Shown here in pieces: positions 1-7,587 of a stretch of DNA of 12,259 nucleotides. Under the pieces are notes generated by a model. The model was given only the letters and a program-made list of their open reading frames with translations. It made no database searches and was not told the origin of the DNA. The stretch's first letter is position 1; every line of letters starts with the position of its first letter. Origin of the DNA: Ruminococcus sp. UBA4275 (GTDB taxonomy: Bacteria; Bacillota; Clostridia; Oscillospirales; Ruminococcaceae); NCBI GenBank assembly GCA_002395085.1, contig DGVV01000103.1:1-12259 (forward strand), read 5' to 3'. The translations under genes and the position numbers were made by a program.

Positions 1-38
1 CCTGCATTCCTGCGGGGCGTCCTCATTTTCTATATTGT

Positions 39-2255
39 TCAATCTGCCCTCTGCGGAATGTACATCTGCATCATCCGCTGATACTGCTTCGGAGAAACCT
101 GTGTATCTGCCGAAAACTGCCGGATAAAGTATTTGCTGTCTGCATAGCCGCAAAGTTCTGCTGTCTCCGCAGAAGTTTTCCCGCCTGTAATCAGCAGCGC
201 CTTCGCCTGCCGCAGCCGTGCCCGGATGCAGTCCTGATGAAAGCTGATCCCGAAATACTGCTTGTAAATGCGGTTCATGTGATTGGCATTCAGATGCAGC
301 ACAGCGGCAGTTTCCTGTAAACTTTCCGCCTGCTGCGGCGCGGCATAGATTTCCTGCCGGATCTGCATCAGCGCTGCAAAATGCGGCATCTGCGCAGCGC
401 TGTAATGCTCCTGCTGCTGCCGGTTTAACTGTACGGAAACTGCTGTGCGCAGTTCTGCAAGCGAGGTCTGCGCAGGATCAAATTCCGCCGCATAATAAAA
501 ACACTGTACGCTGCGTGCAGTCTGCTGATATTCGCTGTCTGTGCTGATCGCCGTCCAGATGGCATCTGCAAGCAAATCTGCCGCAGGAACACAATCCGGA
601 AACAGCAGCAGAAAATCATATTCCGAAAGCCGCCCGATGATGCTGTTTCCGCCGCAGAAGCGTTTCAGCATCCGTGCGGCTGACATCAGGCTGCTGACGG
701 TATCCCGTTCCGCATCTGCCAGACCGCGGGCAGTTTCCCCGTAATCAAACCGGAATGCGGCTGCGGTCACACGCGCAGGCTGCTGCGCATTCCGCATCAA
801 CTGATAAGCGTCACGCAGACCCGCTGCGCTGAACATACCGGTCATGCTGTCATACGAAGGCGAAAGCATCCGGCATTGCAGCAGATAGCGTACATCACTT
901 TTCAGATGCAGCATCTCCAGTGCATTTGAGACGGATTTCAGCCAATGCCGGTAGGTGTTGTCATAGGTATCGGGAACTGTATACTGCAATGCCGCATATC
1001 CCAGAAGCTGTTCCTTGAAAAATACCGGATGCAGATAGCTGACTGCTGTATCCCAGTGCAGCCAGATTTTACTTGTCAATGCCTGTTCCGGCACATGATG
1101 CAGCACGGTCTGCGTCCACGGATTGATATTCCGGCAGGTCAGCAGACGGGTATGCGGTTCTTCCTGCAAAAAGGCATCCTCATAGAGGCAAAGCCAGATG
1201 TCCTGTGCGCTGCGCACCATGAATAAATGCTGCCCCAGAATCCGACAGAACTCATCGAGATTGCGGCAGGCGGTCAATCCGGCATCCATCTCTGATTTCA
1301 GCGACCAGTCTGCATACATCCGGTCAAGCCGTGCCGTTTCCAGTTCCGCACGCAGATCCGGTTCTTCTGTCCCGACCGGACAGGTCTGCCCGCAGATCAG
1401 TGTGCCGTGCGGCGGAGTAAAGGGCTGTTCCGGCAGACCGCTGAGTTTGCGCATGATCATTTCCACGGCAGCTTCGCCCAGCGCACGCCGATTGCGCTGA
1501 TAGGTTGTCAGCAGCGGTGTATGCAGATGCCGTTCCTGCACAAATTCATAGCCCACCACCGCCATAGAAGCCGTCAGGTCTGCACCGACTTCCGCAAAGG
1601 CATCCAGCAAACCGAATGCCATGTAGTCATTGGCACAGATGAGCGCCTGCGGCATGGGCAATTCCCCGCTGAGATAGCGTTTTGCCAGCGCTGCACCGGA
1701 AGGAAGCCAGAAATCGCCCTCCGATACCAGCGCGGGATCATACGGAATGCCGTGTTTTTCCAGCGAACGCCGGTAGCCGCAGATGCGGGTATAAGAAACC
1801 TGCATCATCAGCGGACCGGTCAGCAGGGCAATCTGCGTAAAGCCGCACCGTTCAATCAGGTGGTCTGTGATCTCCTCCAGATCTGTTTCATCACTGGTAT
1901 TGATGTTCGGAATCGCAGCGAAATCAAATTCTGCAAGACCTGTGCCGATTGTCACCGCCGGCAGATCGTGCATCTCCTGCAAAATGCTGCAAATTCTGCT
2001 GCGCAGCGCGGGATTGACAAACGATTCCGTCAGCAGAATCACCGCATCAAATTGCAGGATGCGCAGCAAATCGTAGATGCGGTTATCGGCATTGTCCGCC
2101 TGTTCGGGGTCAAGCGAATTATACAGATTCGACAGCACTGTCACGCGAATCTGCTGCCGCTGCGCCTGCGCAATGATTCCGCTTAAAATCTGCCGCTGTT
2201 CGATGCCGTTGACCTCTGCACCAATCACGCAGATATGCGCACCGGTATGCTTCAT
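39..2255 (-). CDS. Transcriptional regulator: LacI-type sensor + degenerate GGDEF + AraC HTH
   Basis: A 738-aa cytoplasmic sensor-regulator. Residues ~1-285 resemble the LacI/GalR periplasmic-binding-like ligand domain (opening HICVIGAEVNG, later ALICANDYMAFGLLDAF and a VVGYE stretch) but lack the usual N-terminal LacI HTH. Residues ~300-460 are a GAF-like or helical linker. Residues ~469-615 resemble a GGDEF domain (entry motif DSMTGMFSAAGL), but the signature reads SEYDF at 544-548, so cyclase activity is unlikely. Residues ~634-732 form a two-helix AraC/XylS DNA-binding domain. ATG at 2255 is preferred: GGGAGGG lies 5 bases upstream, and the longer start at 2279 falls inside the -10 box. 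It probably senses a small ligand, perhaps a sugar, and may control the divergent hydrolase; both roles are inferred. Confidence 0.85.
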   Translation of the reverse strand: MKHTGAHICVIGAEVNGIEQRQILSGIIAQAQRQQIRVTVLSNLYNSLDPEQADNADNRIYDLLRILQFDAVILLTESFVNPALRSRICSILQEMHDLPAVTIGTGLAEFDFAAIPNINTSDETDLEEITDHLIERCGFTQIALLTGPLMMQVSYTRICGYRRSLEKHGIPYDPALVSEGDFWLPSGAALAKRYLSGELPMPQALICANDYMAFGLLDAFAEVGADLTASMAVVGYEFVQERHLHTPLLTTYQRNRRALGEAAVEMIMRKLSGLPEQPFTPPHGTLICGQTCPVGTEEPDLRAELETARLDRMYADWSLKSEMDAGLTACRNLDEFCRILGQHLFMVRSAQDIWLCLYEDAFLQEEPHTRLLTCRNINPWTQTVLHHVPEQALTSKIWLHWDTAVSYLHPVFFKEQLLGYAALQYTVPDTYDNTYRHWLKSVSNALEMLHLKSDVRYLLQCRMLSPSYDSMTGMFSAAGLRDAYQLMRNAQQPARVTAAAFRFDYGETARGLADAERDTVSSLMSAARMLKRFCGGNSIIGRLSEYDFLLLFPDCVPAADLLADAIWTAISTDSEYQQTARSVQCFYYAAEFDPAQTSLAELRTAVSVQLNRQQQEHYSAAQMPHFAALMQIRQEIYAAPQQAESLQETAAVLHLNANHMNRIYKQYFGISFHQDCIRARLRQAKALLITGGKTSAETAELCGYADSKYFIRQFSADTQVSPKQYQRMMQMYIPQRAD

Positions 2256-2278
2256 GTCATCCCTCCCCTTTCCCCACA

Positions 2279-2307
2279 ATTATATCATGTGCCGCATAAT
2301 CCGTCAA
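2279..2307 (-). promoter_or_regulatory. Promoter of the PBP/AraC regulator
   Basis: On the minus strand, -35 TTGACG (2307-2302), a 17-base spacer and -10 TATAAT (2284-2279) stand about 24 bases upstream of the ATG at 2255. This is near-consensus for a housekeeping sigma factor and shows that the true start is the downstream ATG. Confidence 0.75.
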
Positions 2308-2321
2308 GCATCCCGAAGCAC

Positions 2322-2350
2322 TTGCAAAAATATCATTTTTGTGGTATAAT
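2322..2350 (+). promoter_or_regulatory. Promoter of the BAAT-like hydrolase gene
   Basis: -35 TTGCAA (2322-2327), 17-base spacer, -10 TATAAT (2345-2350), followed by AAAGGA (2380-2385) and ATG at 2393. It lies back to back with the divergent regulator promoter, so a single regulator could control both. Confidence 0.75.
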
Positions 2351-2392
2351 AGTTAGCGTTGGCAAACCAAATACAGACGAAAGGATTCGTTT

Positions 2393-3346
2393 ATGAAACA
2401 TATCTATTTTCATATCCCGCAGGACGGCTTTTACGGCGCATATTATCCCAATCCCGTCCGCAGCAGCTGCGCAGTGATTCTGATGCTGGGCGACAGAATC
2501 GACGACAAAATGGCGCGCATGGGCGTGAAATGGCTGCATCAGCGCGGCTGCAATGTGCTGACAATGGCACCCGAAACCAAAGACTACGCCTTCCATCGCT
2601 TCCGGATTGAATACTTTGAAAGTGCAATCGCATTTCTGAAGCGTTACAATGACAAAGTCGGGTTCTGCGGTGCATCTACCACCGCAATGACTGCCCTGAC
2701 GGCGGCATCGCTGCTGCCGGACATCACCCTCACCATTGCAATCTCCCCCAGCGATTTTGTCATGGAAGGCTTCTACCGCGACGGTCTGGACGGTGCAAGA
2801 GAACGTCCGGGCGAAGGCGAATCCAGCCTCTCCTATCGCGGCGAGGACCTCCCCTATCTGCCCTATGCCTACCGGCATCCGGAATACTGGAATCAGCTTG
2901 CTGCCGAAGCAAAGCGCCGCGGGGATATGGCGGCTGCCCGCGATATGTTTGACCGTTCAGAAGAACTCTGTCCGGTCTCAGAGGATATGCGCATCAAGGT
3001 GGAACGCATCCAGGGAATCGTCGCGCTGGTCGGCGCAGAGGATGACTCCCTCTGGGATACCTGCCGCTACATCCGCCGCATGGCAGAACGCCTCCGCCAG
3101 AAGCCGCATTCCTGCAAATGCGCGGTGCTGACCTATCAGCACGGTTCTCATTTCATGTTTCCGCAGTCAATGCTTGAAATTCTGCTGCCGGTTGGTTCAT
3201 CGCTGCTTCTGCGGATGGCATTCCATTCGCTGCGCGTCTACCCCAGAGAAAGCAAACAGACCCGCATCGACCTGGACCGGAAACTCTGCCGCCTGATTGC
3301 CATGTGGCAGAACGATGCTGCCTCTGATGATAATTGTGCAAAATGA
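2393..3346 (+). CDS. Alpha/beta hydrolase, BAAT C-terminal-like (acyl-CoA thioester hydrolase family)
   Basis: A 317-aa soluble protein with an alpha/beta-hydrolase layout closest to the C-terminal catalytic domain of the BAAT/acyl-CoA thioesterase family. A probable nucleophile elbow is CGASTTA, with Ser95 in GxSxT rather than GxSxG. A probable acid is Asp217 or Asp218 (VGAEDDSLWD, typical after the sixth strand), and the probable base is His253 in YQHGSHFMFP. No signal peptide or membrane segment is seen. Start ATG 2393 has AAAGGA 7 bases upstream. Bacterial members of this family are mostly uncharacterised, so the substrate is unknown; a dienelactone-hydrolase-like esterase is the main alternative. 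The divergent sensor-regulator gene suggests inducible expression, which is inferred. Confidence 0.75.
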   Translation: MKHIYFHIPQDGFYGAYYPNPVRSSCAVILMLGDRIDDKMARMGVKWLHQRGCNVLTMAPETKDYAFHRFRIEYFESAIAFLKRYNDKVGFCGASTTAMTALTAASLLPDITLTIAISPSDFVMEGFYRDGLDGARERPGEGESSLSYRGEDLPYLPYAYRHPEYWNQLAAEAKRRGDMAAARDMFDRSEELCPVSEDMRIKVERIQGIVALVGAEDDSLWDTCRYIRRMAERLRQKPHSCKCAVLTYQHGSHFMFPQSMLEILLPVGSSLLLRMAFHSLRVYPRESKQTRIDLDRKLCRLIAMWQNDAASDDNCAK

Positions 3347-3430
3347 AATAACGATTCCATAATATGGCAGTTCTGTTTGTAATGTTTTGATAAAGTTTCA
3401 CAATAGTTTACAAACTCTTTACAGAATATC

Positions 3431-3459
3431 ATGACAAATACATGAAAATATGGTATAAT
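3431..3459 (+). promoter_or_regulatory. Promoter of the 174-aa protein gene
   Basis: -35 ATGACA (3431-3436, 5 of 6), 17-base spacer, -10 TATAAT (3454-3459). The expected start site near 3466 gives a leader of about 85 bases before ATG 3552. Confidence 0.7.
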
Positions 3460-3482
3460 AAGAACATCGGAATCAGTCAATC

Positions 3483-3527
3483 ATCTGCCGCTGACATAAT
3501 AGCAGATCTATCCGTAAATCTATCTGC
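3483..3527 (+). promoter_or_regulatory. Leader with three alternating complementary arms
   Basis: ATCTGC (3483-3488), GCAGAT (3502-3507) and ATCTGC (3522-3527) lie in the transcribed leader. The middle arm can pair with either neighbour but not both, so two exclusive hairpins are possible. The arms are only 6 bp and no terminator follows, so a regulatory role is uncertain. Confidence 0.3.
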
Positions 3528-3551
3528 GAGCGCGCAAGAAAGGACGAAAAT

Positions 3552-4076
3552 ATGACATTATACCAAATTCCCGGAATCATGAATCTGATCCAGACGGAAC
3601 TGCCTGCCAATGTCAAATCCAAGAGTCTTGAAACGAACATGGAAAACCTCTTTATCACGACCTACAAACAGGAATATCTCACGGATAAACAGCGCAGCAG
3701 CGAGGAAACCGTTGACCGCATCTGGCTGTATGCCACCCTCCTTGATGCCGCACTGAACGACAAATCCTATCCCGCCGCCAAGTACAACTGTGCCTCTGAA
3801 TGGGAAAACGCCGTCCGCTTCCTCAAATTTGAACTGAACAGACGCAAATTTCTCTCCGCGACCATGATTCATGATGTCGCAAAGCTGTGCAGCATGGCGG
3901 CATCCTCTATGGATTGCCTGAATGCGGCTTCCTGCGGACAGTCTCTGGTCGGATGGGTCAGGAAGTACGGCGAAAGCCTCACGGATCTCTATGAGATCAT
4001 CAATGACCTGAAGCGCCGCCTGAATGATACTGCGGAAACCTATCAGAAGTATCAGTATTCGCTCGAACCGAACTGA
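3552..4076 (+). CDS. Hypothetical protein, 174 aa, soluble and mostly helical
   Basis: I do not recognise this family. The start ATG 3552 has a good ribosome site (AGAAAGGA, 7 bases upstream). The product is soluble, with no signal peptide or membrane span. It is rich in helix-forming segments, notably 45-75, 84-120 and 134-168, and has four cysteines in the second half of the chain. It is monocistronic: it has its own promoter at 3431-3459 and its own terminator at 4088-4127. A small helical scaffold or partner protein would fit, but nothing in the sequence assigns a reaction. Confidence 0.75.
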   Translation: MTLYQIPGIMNLIQTELPANVKSKSLETNMENLFITTYKQEYLTDKQRSSEETVDRIWLYATLLDAALNDKSYPAAKYNCASEWENAVRFLKFELNRRKFLSATMIHDVAKLCSMAASSMDCLNAASCGQSLVGWVRKYGESLTDLYEIINDLKRRLNDTAETYQKYQYSLEPN

Positions 4077-4087
4077 ATCCCAACAGC

Positions 4088-4127
4088 AAACGCACCACAA
4101 GGCCGTGACCCTGCGGTGCGTTTTTTT
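4088..4127 (+). terminator. Rho-independent terminator after the 174-aa gene
   Basis: AAACGCACC (4088-4096) pairs with GGTGCGTTT (4115-4123), and the run of seven T ends at 4127. An outer 8-bp pair, ACAGCAAA (4083-4090) with TTTGCTGT (4133-4140), could compete. Read on the minus strand it may also help end the converging HD gene, although the T tract there is short. Confidence 0.85.
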
Positions 4128-4142
4128 GTGTATTTGCTGTGA

Positions 4143-4745
4143 TTACTCGTTTCTGAGGATTCCTTCCTCCGCTGCGCGCCGGATGATGTCCATTGCGAAA
4201 TCGCCCAGCACCTGTGAACCGTCATAGACCGGCTGCATCCGCCCCTCAACCTGCGTTCGCTTCGTGCCGTGCTTTTGCCACGAAATGCCGCCCTTCGTAT
4301 AATTCAGCATCAGCGGCTGAATGCGGTCAAGTGCATTTGCAAAGCGTGCTTCCGGCGTAGACTGCGCTTCAAAATCATCCCAGAGCTGCCGCAGCCATTT
4401 GCCCTGTTCCTCCGGCAGCAATCCGTAGAGACGGTCTGCGGCTTTCTGTTCGCGGGCGGCTTTGGTCGCGTTGCCGGCGGCATCGTAAGCGTAGGTATCA
4501 CCCGCATCAATCTCCACCACATCGTGAATCAGCACAGTCGCCAGCACGGTTTTCAGGTCAACCGGTTCATTCGCATACTCATGCAGTACCAGCGCCAGCA
4601 TCGCCAGATGCCATGCGTGTTCAGCGTCATTCTCCTGCCGGTCTTCATGCAGCACGAGCGTCTGCCGCCAGATATTCTTCATTTTGTCCATTTCGAGCAG
4701 AAATTCAATTTGCTCGGAAAACCGTTGTTTTTGCTGATCGTTCAT
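4143..4745 (-). CDS. HD-domain phosphohydrolase (YfbR/HDDC2-like 5'-deoxynucleotidase family)
   Basis: A 200-aa soluble metal-dependent phosphohydrolase. The HD signature is complete: His43 in DAEHAWHL, His74-Asp75 in LIHDVVEID, and the distal Asp140 in NALDRIQP. Arg27 and the EHAWHLA context match the YfbR/HDDC2 group, which removes phosphate from deoxynucleoside monophosphates; the exact substrate here is inferred. The length agrees with the family (about 190-200 aa). Its ATG overlaps the stop of the upstream SDR gene by four bases (ATGA), so the pair is translationally coupled. No ribosome site better than the coupling is evident. Confidence 0.85.
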   Translation of the reverse strand: MNDQQKQRFSEQIEFLLEMDKMKNIWRQTLVLHEDRQENDAEHAWHLAMLALVLHEYANEPVDLKTVLATVLIHDVVEIDAGDTYAYDAAGNATKAAREQKAADRLYGLLPEEQGKWLRQLWDDFEAQSTPEARFANALDRIQPLMLNYTKGGISWQKHGTKRTQVEGRMQPVYDGSQVLGDFAMDIIRRAAEEGILRNE

Positions 4746-5452
4746 ATTGAAAAGCCTCCGTTCACCGGCAAAACCTGCCCTGTGATGAATCCCGCCGCAT
4801 CTGATGCAAGAAACGCAATCGCCTGCGCGACCTCCTCCGGCGTACCAATGCGCGCCAGCGGGGTTTCATCGGCGAGTTCCGCCATTGTTTCTGCGCCGTG
4901 CATCCGGTTCATATCGGTATCAATCACACCCGGCGAAACACAGTTCACACGGATGCCGGAGAATCCGACCTCCTTTGCAAGTGCCTTTGTGAATCCGATC
5001 ACCGCCGCCTTCGATGCCGAATAATGCACCTCACAGGCAGCGCCGACCTCTCCCCACACCGAGGCAACATTGATGATGCAGCCTTTCTGCTGCCGGATCA
5101 TGCCGGGCAGCAGCCGCTTTGTCAGATGCATCATGCCGCCGACATTCACAGCAAACAAGCGCTGCGCCGTTTCATCGGAGATGTCCTGAAACAATCCGGT
5201 CACGGACATTCCGGCATTATTGACCAGCAATCCGACTGTGCCGTACTGTGCGATTTCCTCAGTCATGCGGTCAATCTGCGTGAAATCTGCAAGATCCGCC
5301 TGCACGGGAATGCCGCGGATTTCGGCTGCGATTTTCTCCGCGGATGCGCGGTTTTCGCGATAATGTACCAGTACGGTGTATCCGTCTGCGGCAAGTTTTC
5401 CGGCAGCCGCCGCCCCGATGCCCCGTGAAGCACCTGTGACAAGTGCAAGCAT
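4742..5452 (-). CDS. SDR-family NAD(P)-dependent oxidoreductase (FabG/YmfI-like)
   Basis: A classical short-chain dehydrogenase/reductase of 236 aa. It has the Rossmann glycine motif TGASRGIG (6-13), NNAG (78-81), Asn103, Ser131, and the YxxxK pair Tyr144/Lys148, with the C-terminal GQVLPVNGGFSI. These make it a complete, probably active reductase with dinucleotide cofactor. The Ser-to-Tyr segment (VASVWGEVGAACEVHYSASK) resembles the YmfI branch (elongation factor P 5-aminopentanone reductase) as well as FabG, so I would not assume fatty acid synthesis. ATG 5452 is chosen over 5473 because GGGGAGG lies 5 bases before it. The start of the HD gene overlaps its stop. Confidence 0.88.
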   Translation of the reverse strand: MLALVTGASRGIGAAAAGKLAADGYTVLVHYRENRASAEKIAAEIRGIPVQADLADFTQIDRMTEEIAQYGTVGLLVNNAGMSVTGLFQDISDETAQRLFAVNVGGMMHLTKRLLPGMIRQQKGCIINVASVWGEVGAACEVHYSASKAAVIGFTKALAKEVGFSGIRVNCVSPGVIDTDMNRMHGAETMAELADETPLARIGTPEEVAQAIAFLASDAAGFITGQVLPVNGGFSI

Positions 5453-5465
5453 AATGACCTCCCCG

Positions 5466-5480
5466 GCGGGCACTGCCCGC
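5466..5480. repeat. Perfect inverted repeat just upstream of the SDR ribosome site
   Basis: GCGGGC, ACT, GCCCGC form a 6-bp G+C-rich hairpin about 6 bases from the SDR Shine-Dalgarno (GGGGAGG at ~5458-5464). It could act in the RNA leader or as an operator. No neighbouring copy is seen. Confidence 0.4.
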
Positions 5481-5583
5481 GCATTATTTCACAATATATA
5501 CTGTATTTTTCTCAAACATCCCCACGGCGATTCCGCACGATATTTTCTGTGTCAGCACGGAAACGCCTGCGCCGGCGCTTCTG

Positions 5584-5991
5584 TCATGCCTTTTTCATAT
5601 CATACGAAACTGCGATGATATTATATACCACATCGTACGTAAAAACCTGAAAATGCCGGTATACCGACTTGTCAAAATCTGAGCGGACAGGCAGATTTTC
5701 AAGCCACTTGCTGTTTTCCACGACATTGAAATCCGTGTCATCCAGATGCGCACAGCGATCCAGATTCTCATAGGTATCCAGCTCACAGGAAAAGCAAGCC
5801 AATACGCGATGAAATGTGAGTTCATACGGATGAAATGCCGCACACCTGATTTTGCTTGCCAGCCGCACGTTGATCTTCCCTCTGAAGACCAGATTGTCAT
5901 AATTATCCTGCGTGACGCTCTCGATATAGATGCAGTCTCTGCCGTTCAGAAAGCCGAATTCCGGTGTTTCAATTCCGACAACCTGTTCCAA
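5584..5991 (-). CDS. Hypothetical protein, 135 aa, TTG start, last gene of the PstS-like operon
   Basis: I do not recognise this family. The open frame runs back to 6186, but everything before ~6008 overlaps the PstS-like gene, reads as low-quality protein, and is not the real start. TTG at 5991 is preceded by AGAGG with 6-base spacing, and it lies 16 bases past the stop of the upstream gene. The protein is soluble, rich in aromatic and acidic residues, with no signal peptide. It contains an NVRLASKIRCAAFHP segment and ends in FTYDVVYNIIAVSYDMKKA, a beta-strand-like pattern. Operon position suggests a link to the membrane proteins upstream; function is unknown. Confidence 0.6.
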   Translation of the reverse strand: MEQVVGIETPEFGFLNGRDCIYIESVTQDNYDNLVFRGKINVRLASKIRCAAFHPYELTFHRVLACFSCELDTYENLDRCAHLDDTDFNVVENSKWLENLPVRSDFDKSVYRHFQVFTYDVVYNIIAVSYDMKKA

Positions 5992-6007
5992 TCTCTGCCT
6001 CTCTTTC

Positions 6008-6967
6008 TCAATTAGCAGCCGGCGTATAGCCGCTCTCCGCGATGATGCGCTGCCCTTCCTCGCTGCGCATAAAATCCAGCAGCAGCGGAATATTCGGATT
6101 GTCATTGTGCGCATCGTAAACTGCAAGCACATCGCCCTGTACCGGATAGCTTCCGTCTGCGATGTGTTCCGGATCGGGGTAGACACCGTTCACCGCAAGC
6201 ATCTTCACGCCGCCGTTCCCGACGATCCCCTCAACATAATACCGGAACGAATACCCGATCGCGCTGCCGAAAAAGCTCAGCGGATTGCGGTGCATCGGCG
6301 TATCGCCCATGAATGTGAGCATCGTCGTCTGACTGCCGCTGCCCGCATTGCGCTGCACTGCGTCGATCATGATATGCTTTCCGCCGACTTCCGACCAGCT
6401 TTTGATCTCGCCTGCATAGATCCCGCGGATCTGTTCCGCAGTCAGGTTGTCAACGGGATTGTCTTTGTTGACAATAAACACGAATGCCTCCCGCGCAACC
6501 GGCACATACACCAGCTCCCTGCCCTGCTCCTCCGCATAGGCAATCTGCTCCGCAGAGGGCTTTGCACACAGCACGATGTCTGCCGTACCGTCCGCGAGTG
6601 CCTTGTATGCCCCGCGTGTATTGGTATACTGCATGGCGCTTTCGGGCGTATAGTTTTCGCCGTCAAACTGCACCGATTCCGGCGGATACACCGCCTGCAC
6701 GACCGACGCATACACCGGCAGCAGCGCCGCTGCCCCGTCAATGACCGGAATCTCGCCGCTGAGCTTCACATCTGTATGACTCTGCACCAGTTCCGCTTCC
6801 GGATCAAACGGCACATACCGCGAGACCTCAATCGACTTCGACTGCATCTCCGGCGAAGTGCTGTTGATGTAGCGCCGTGTCACATTGCAGTAAATTGCGG
6901 CATCAAACGCAGCAAACCCCAGTACAGCAGCCGCCAGTGCAGCGATCTGTTTTGTCAGTTTCTTCAT
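6008..6967 (-). CDS. PstS-like substrate-binding protein, membrane-anchored
   Basis: A 319-aa extracytoplasmic solute-binding protein of the PstS/PBP-like type. Residues ~8-27 form a hydrophobic N-terminal anchor. A Cys at 27 is preceded by Tyr, so it is a poor lipobox and a signal anchor is more likely. Phosphate-binding-fold signs include IDGAAALLPVYAS (76-88), ADIVLCAKPS (129-138), AFVFIVNKDNP with NLTAEQIRGIYAGEIKSW (~162-191), and the anion loop QRNAGSGSQTT (205-215). The start ATG 6967 has GGTGA 5 bases upstream and lies four bases after the small TM gene. No PstC, PstA or PstB genes are adjacent, so it may sense or capture an anion rather than feed a transporter. Confidence 0.8.
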   Translation of the reverse strand: MKKLTKQIAALAAAVLGFAAFDAAIYCNVTRRYINSTSPEMQSKSIEVSRYVPFDPEAELVQSHTDVKLSGEIPVIDGAAALLPVYASVVQAVYPPESVQFDGENYTPESAMQYTNTRGAYKALADGTADIVLCAKPSAEQIAYAEEQGRELVYVPVAREAFVFIVNKDNPVDNLTAEQIRGIYAGEIKSWSEVGGKHIMIDAVQRNAGSGSQTTMLTFMGDTPMHRNPLSFFGSAIGYSFRYYVEGIVGNGGVKMLAVNGVYPDPEHIADGSYPVQGDVLAVYDAHNDNPNIPLLLDFMRSEEGQRIIAESGYTPAAN

Positions 6968-6971
6968 GCCG

Positions 6972-7109
6972 TCACCGTCCGTTTGCGATGTAGGAGATGA
7001 TCGACACATCCCGCCGCAGCAATTCCGTATACACAAGCAGCGCGATCACGCTGAGTGTGCCGAGAATCAGCACGGCGGCAAGCAGTCTGTCAAATGTCCT
7101 GTCTTTCAT
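6972..7109 (-). CDS. Small single-span membrane protein, 45 aa
   Basis: A short reading frame with a strong ribosome site (GAGGTGA, ending 4-5 bases before ATG 7109). It begins MKDRTFDRLL, has a hydrophobic segment at residues ~9-27 (LLAAVLILGTLSVIALLVY), and ends in a basic and polar tail. It is nine bases after the four-TM gene and four bases before the PstS-like gene, so it is part of the operon. A positive N-terminus and tail with one span suggests a small subunit or accessory peptide. No family is recognised. Most annotation tools would miss it because of its size. Confidence 0.7.
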   Translation of the reverse strand: MKDRTFDRLLAAVLILGTLSVIALLVYTELLRRDVSIISYIANGR

Positions 7110-7118
7110 GCTGTCACC

Positions 7119-7562
7119 TCACATATGTGCGATTCCAATCGCGAACCAGATCATGAAGACGACAAATACGGCTGCCAGAATGCCGCAGATGACCCCTGTA
7201 ATCCGCAGCACGCGCCGGTACTGCTGACGCTCCGGTGCATCCTTCGGGCAGCGCAGATAGCGGATGAACGACGGAATGAAGATCGTCAGTGCAAGCAGCG
7301 GCACACCGAGGAACAATGAAATCAGAATCGTTTCCGAAAGAAACGATTGAACACCCCATTCCCCGATCCGCCATGCACTGAAGCCCGCCTGAAGCACGCC
7401 GTAAGCGGCAAGCAGCAGCAGCGGGATGCGCAGTTTTCTGCGCTTTTCCGGTTCATCCTTTGATTTCAGCCATTTCACAGCGGTCTGCACGAGCAGGACT
7501 GTTCCCGGCAGCATGGTTATACTGGAGAGCCATTCCAGATTGCTGACCAGTGTTTCCATCAT
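7119..7562 (-). CDS. Four-TM integral membrane protein, 147 aa, first gene of the PstS-like operon
   Basis: Hydrophobic segments at ~13-30, 46-64, 79-101 and 121-145 predict four membrane spans. Basic loops (KWLKSKDEPEKRRKLR and RYLRCPKDAPERQQYRR) probably face the cytoplasm. The start ATG 7562 has AAAGGAG 7 bases upstream, and an adjacent ATG at 7559 is less well spaced. It is too short and simple to be a PstC or PstA permease, and no permease signature is seen. Its position before a small TM protein and a tethered PstS-like protein suggests they form a membrane complex, which is inferred. Confidence 0.75.
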   Translation of the reverse strand: MMETLVSNLEWLSSITMLPGTVLLVQTAVKWLKSKDEPEKRRKLRIPLLLLAAYGVLQAGFSAWRIGEWGVQSFLSETILISLFLGVPLLALTIFIPSFIRYLRCPKDAPERQQYRRVLRITGVICGILAAVFVVFMIWFAIGIAHM

Positions 7563-7587
7563 TCAGCATCTCCTTTCGCTTTGCATC

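Noticed and set aside
1407..2186. 259-aa plus-strand open frame
   Set aside because: It is fully antisense to the PBP/AraC regulator, with no ribosome site or promoter and composition typical of an antisense shadow.
4269..5024. 251-aa plus-strand open frame
   Set aside because: Antisense to the HD and SDR genes, which have complete active-site motifs and coupled starts.
5992..6186. Extended N-terminus of the 135-aa protein
   Set aside because: It overlaps the PstS-like coding sequence and has no ribosome site; TTG 5991 fits operon spacing better.
5930..7000. 356-aa plus-strand open frame, the longest in that stretch
   Set aside because: Antisense to the PstS-like gene, whose domain motifs are clear; His/Arg/Cys-rich composition typical of an antisense shadow.
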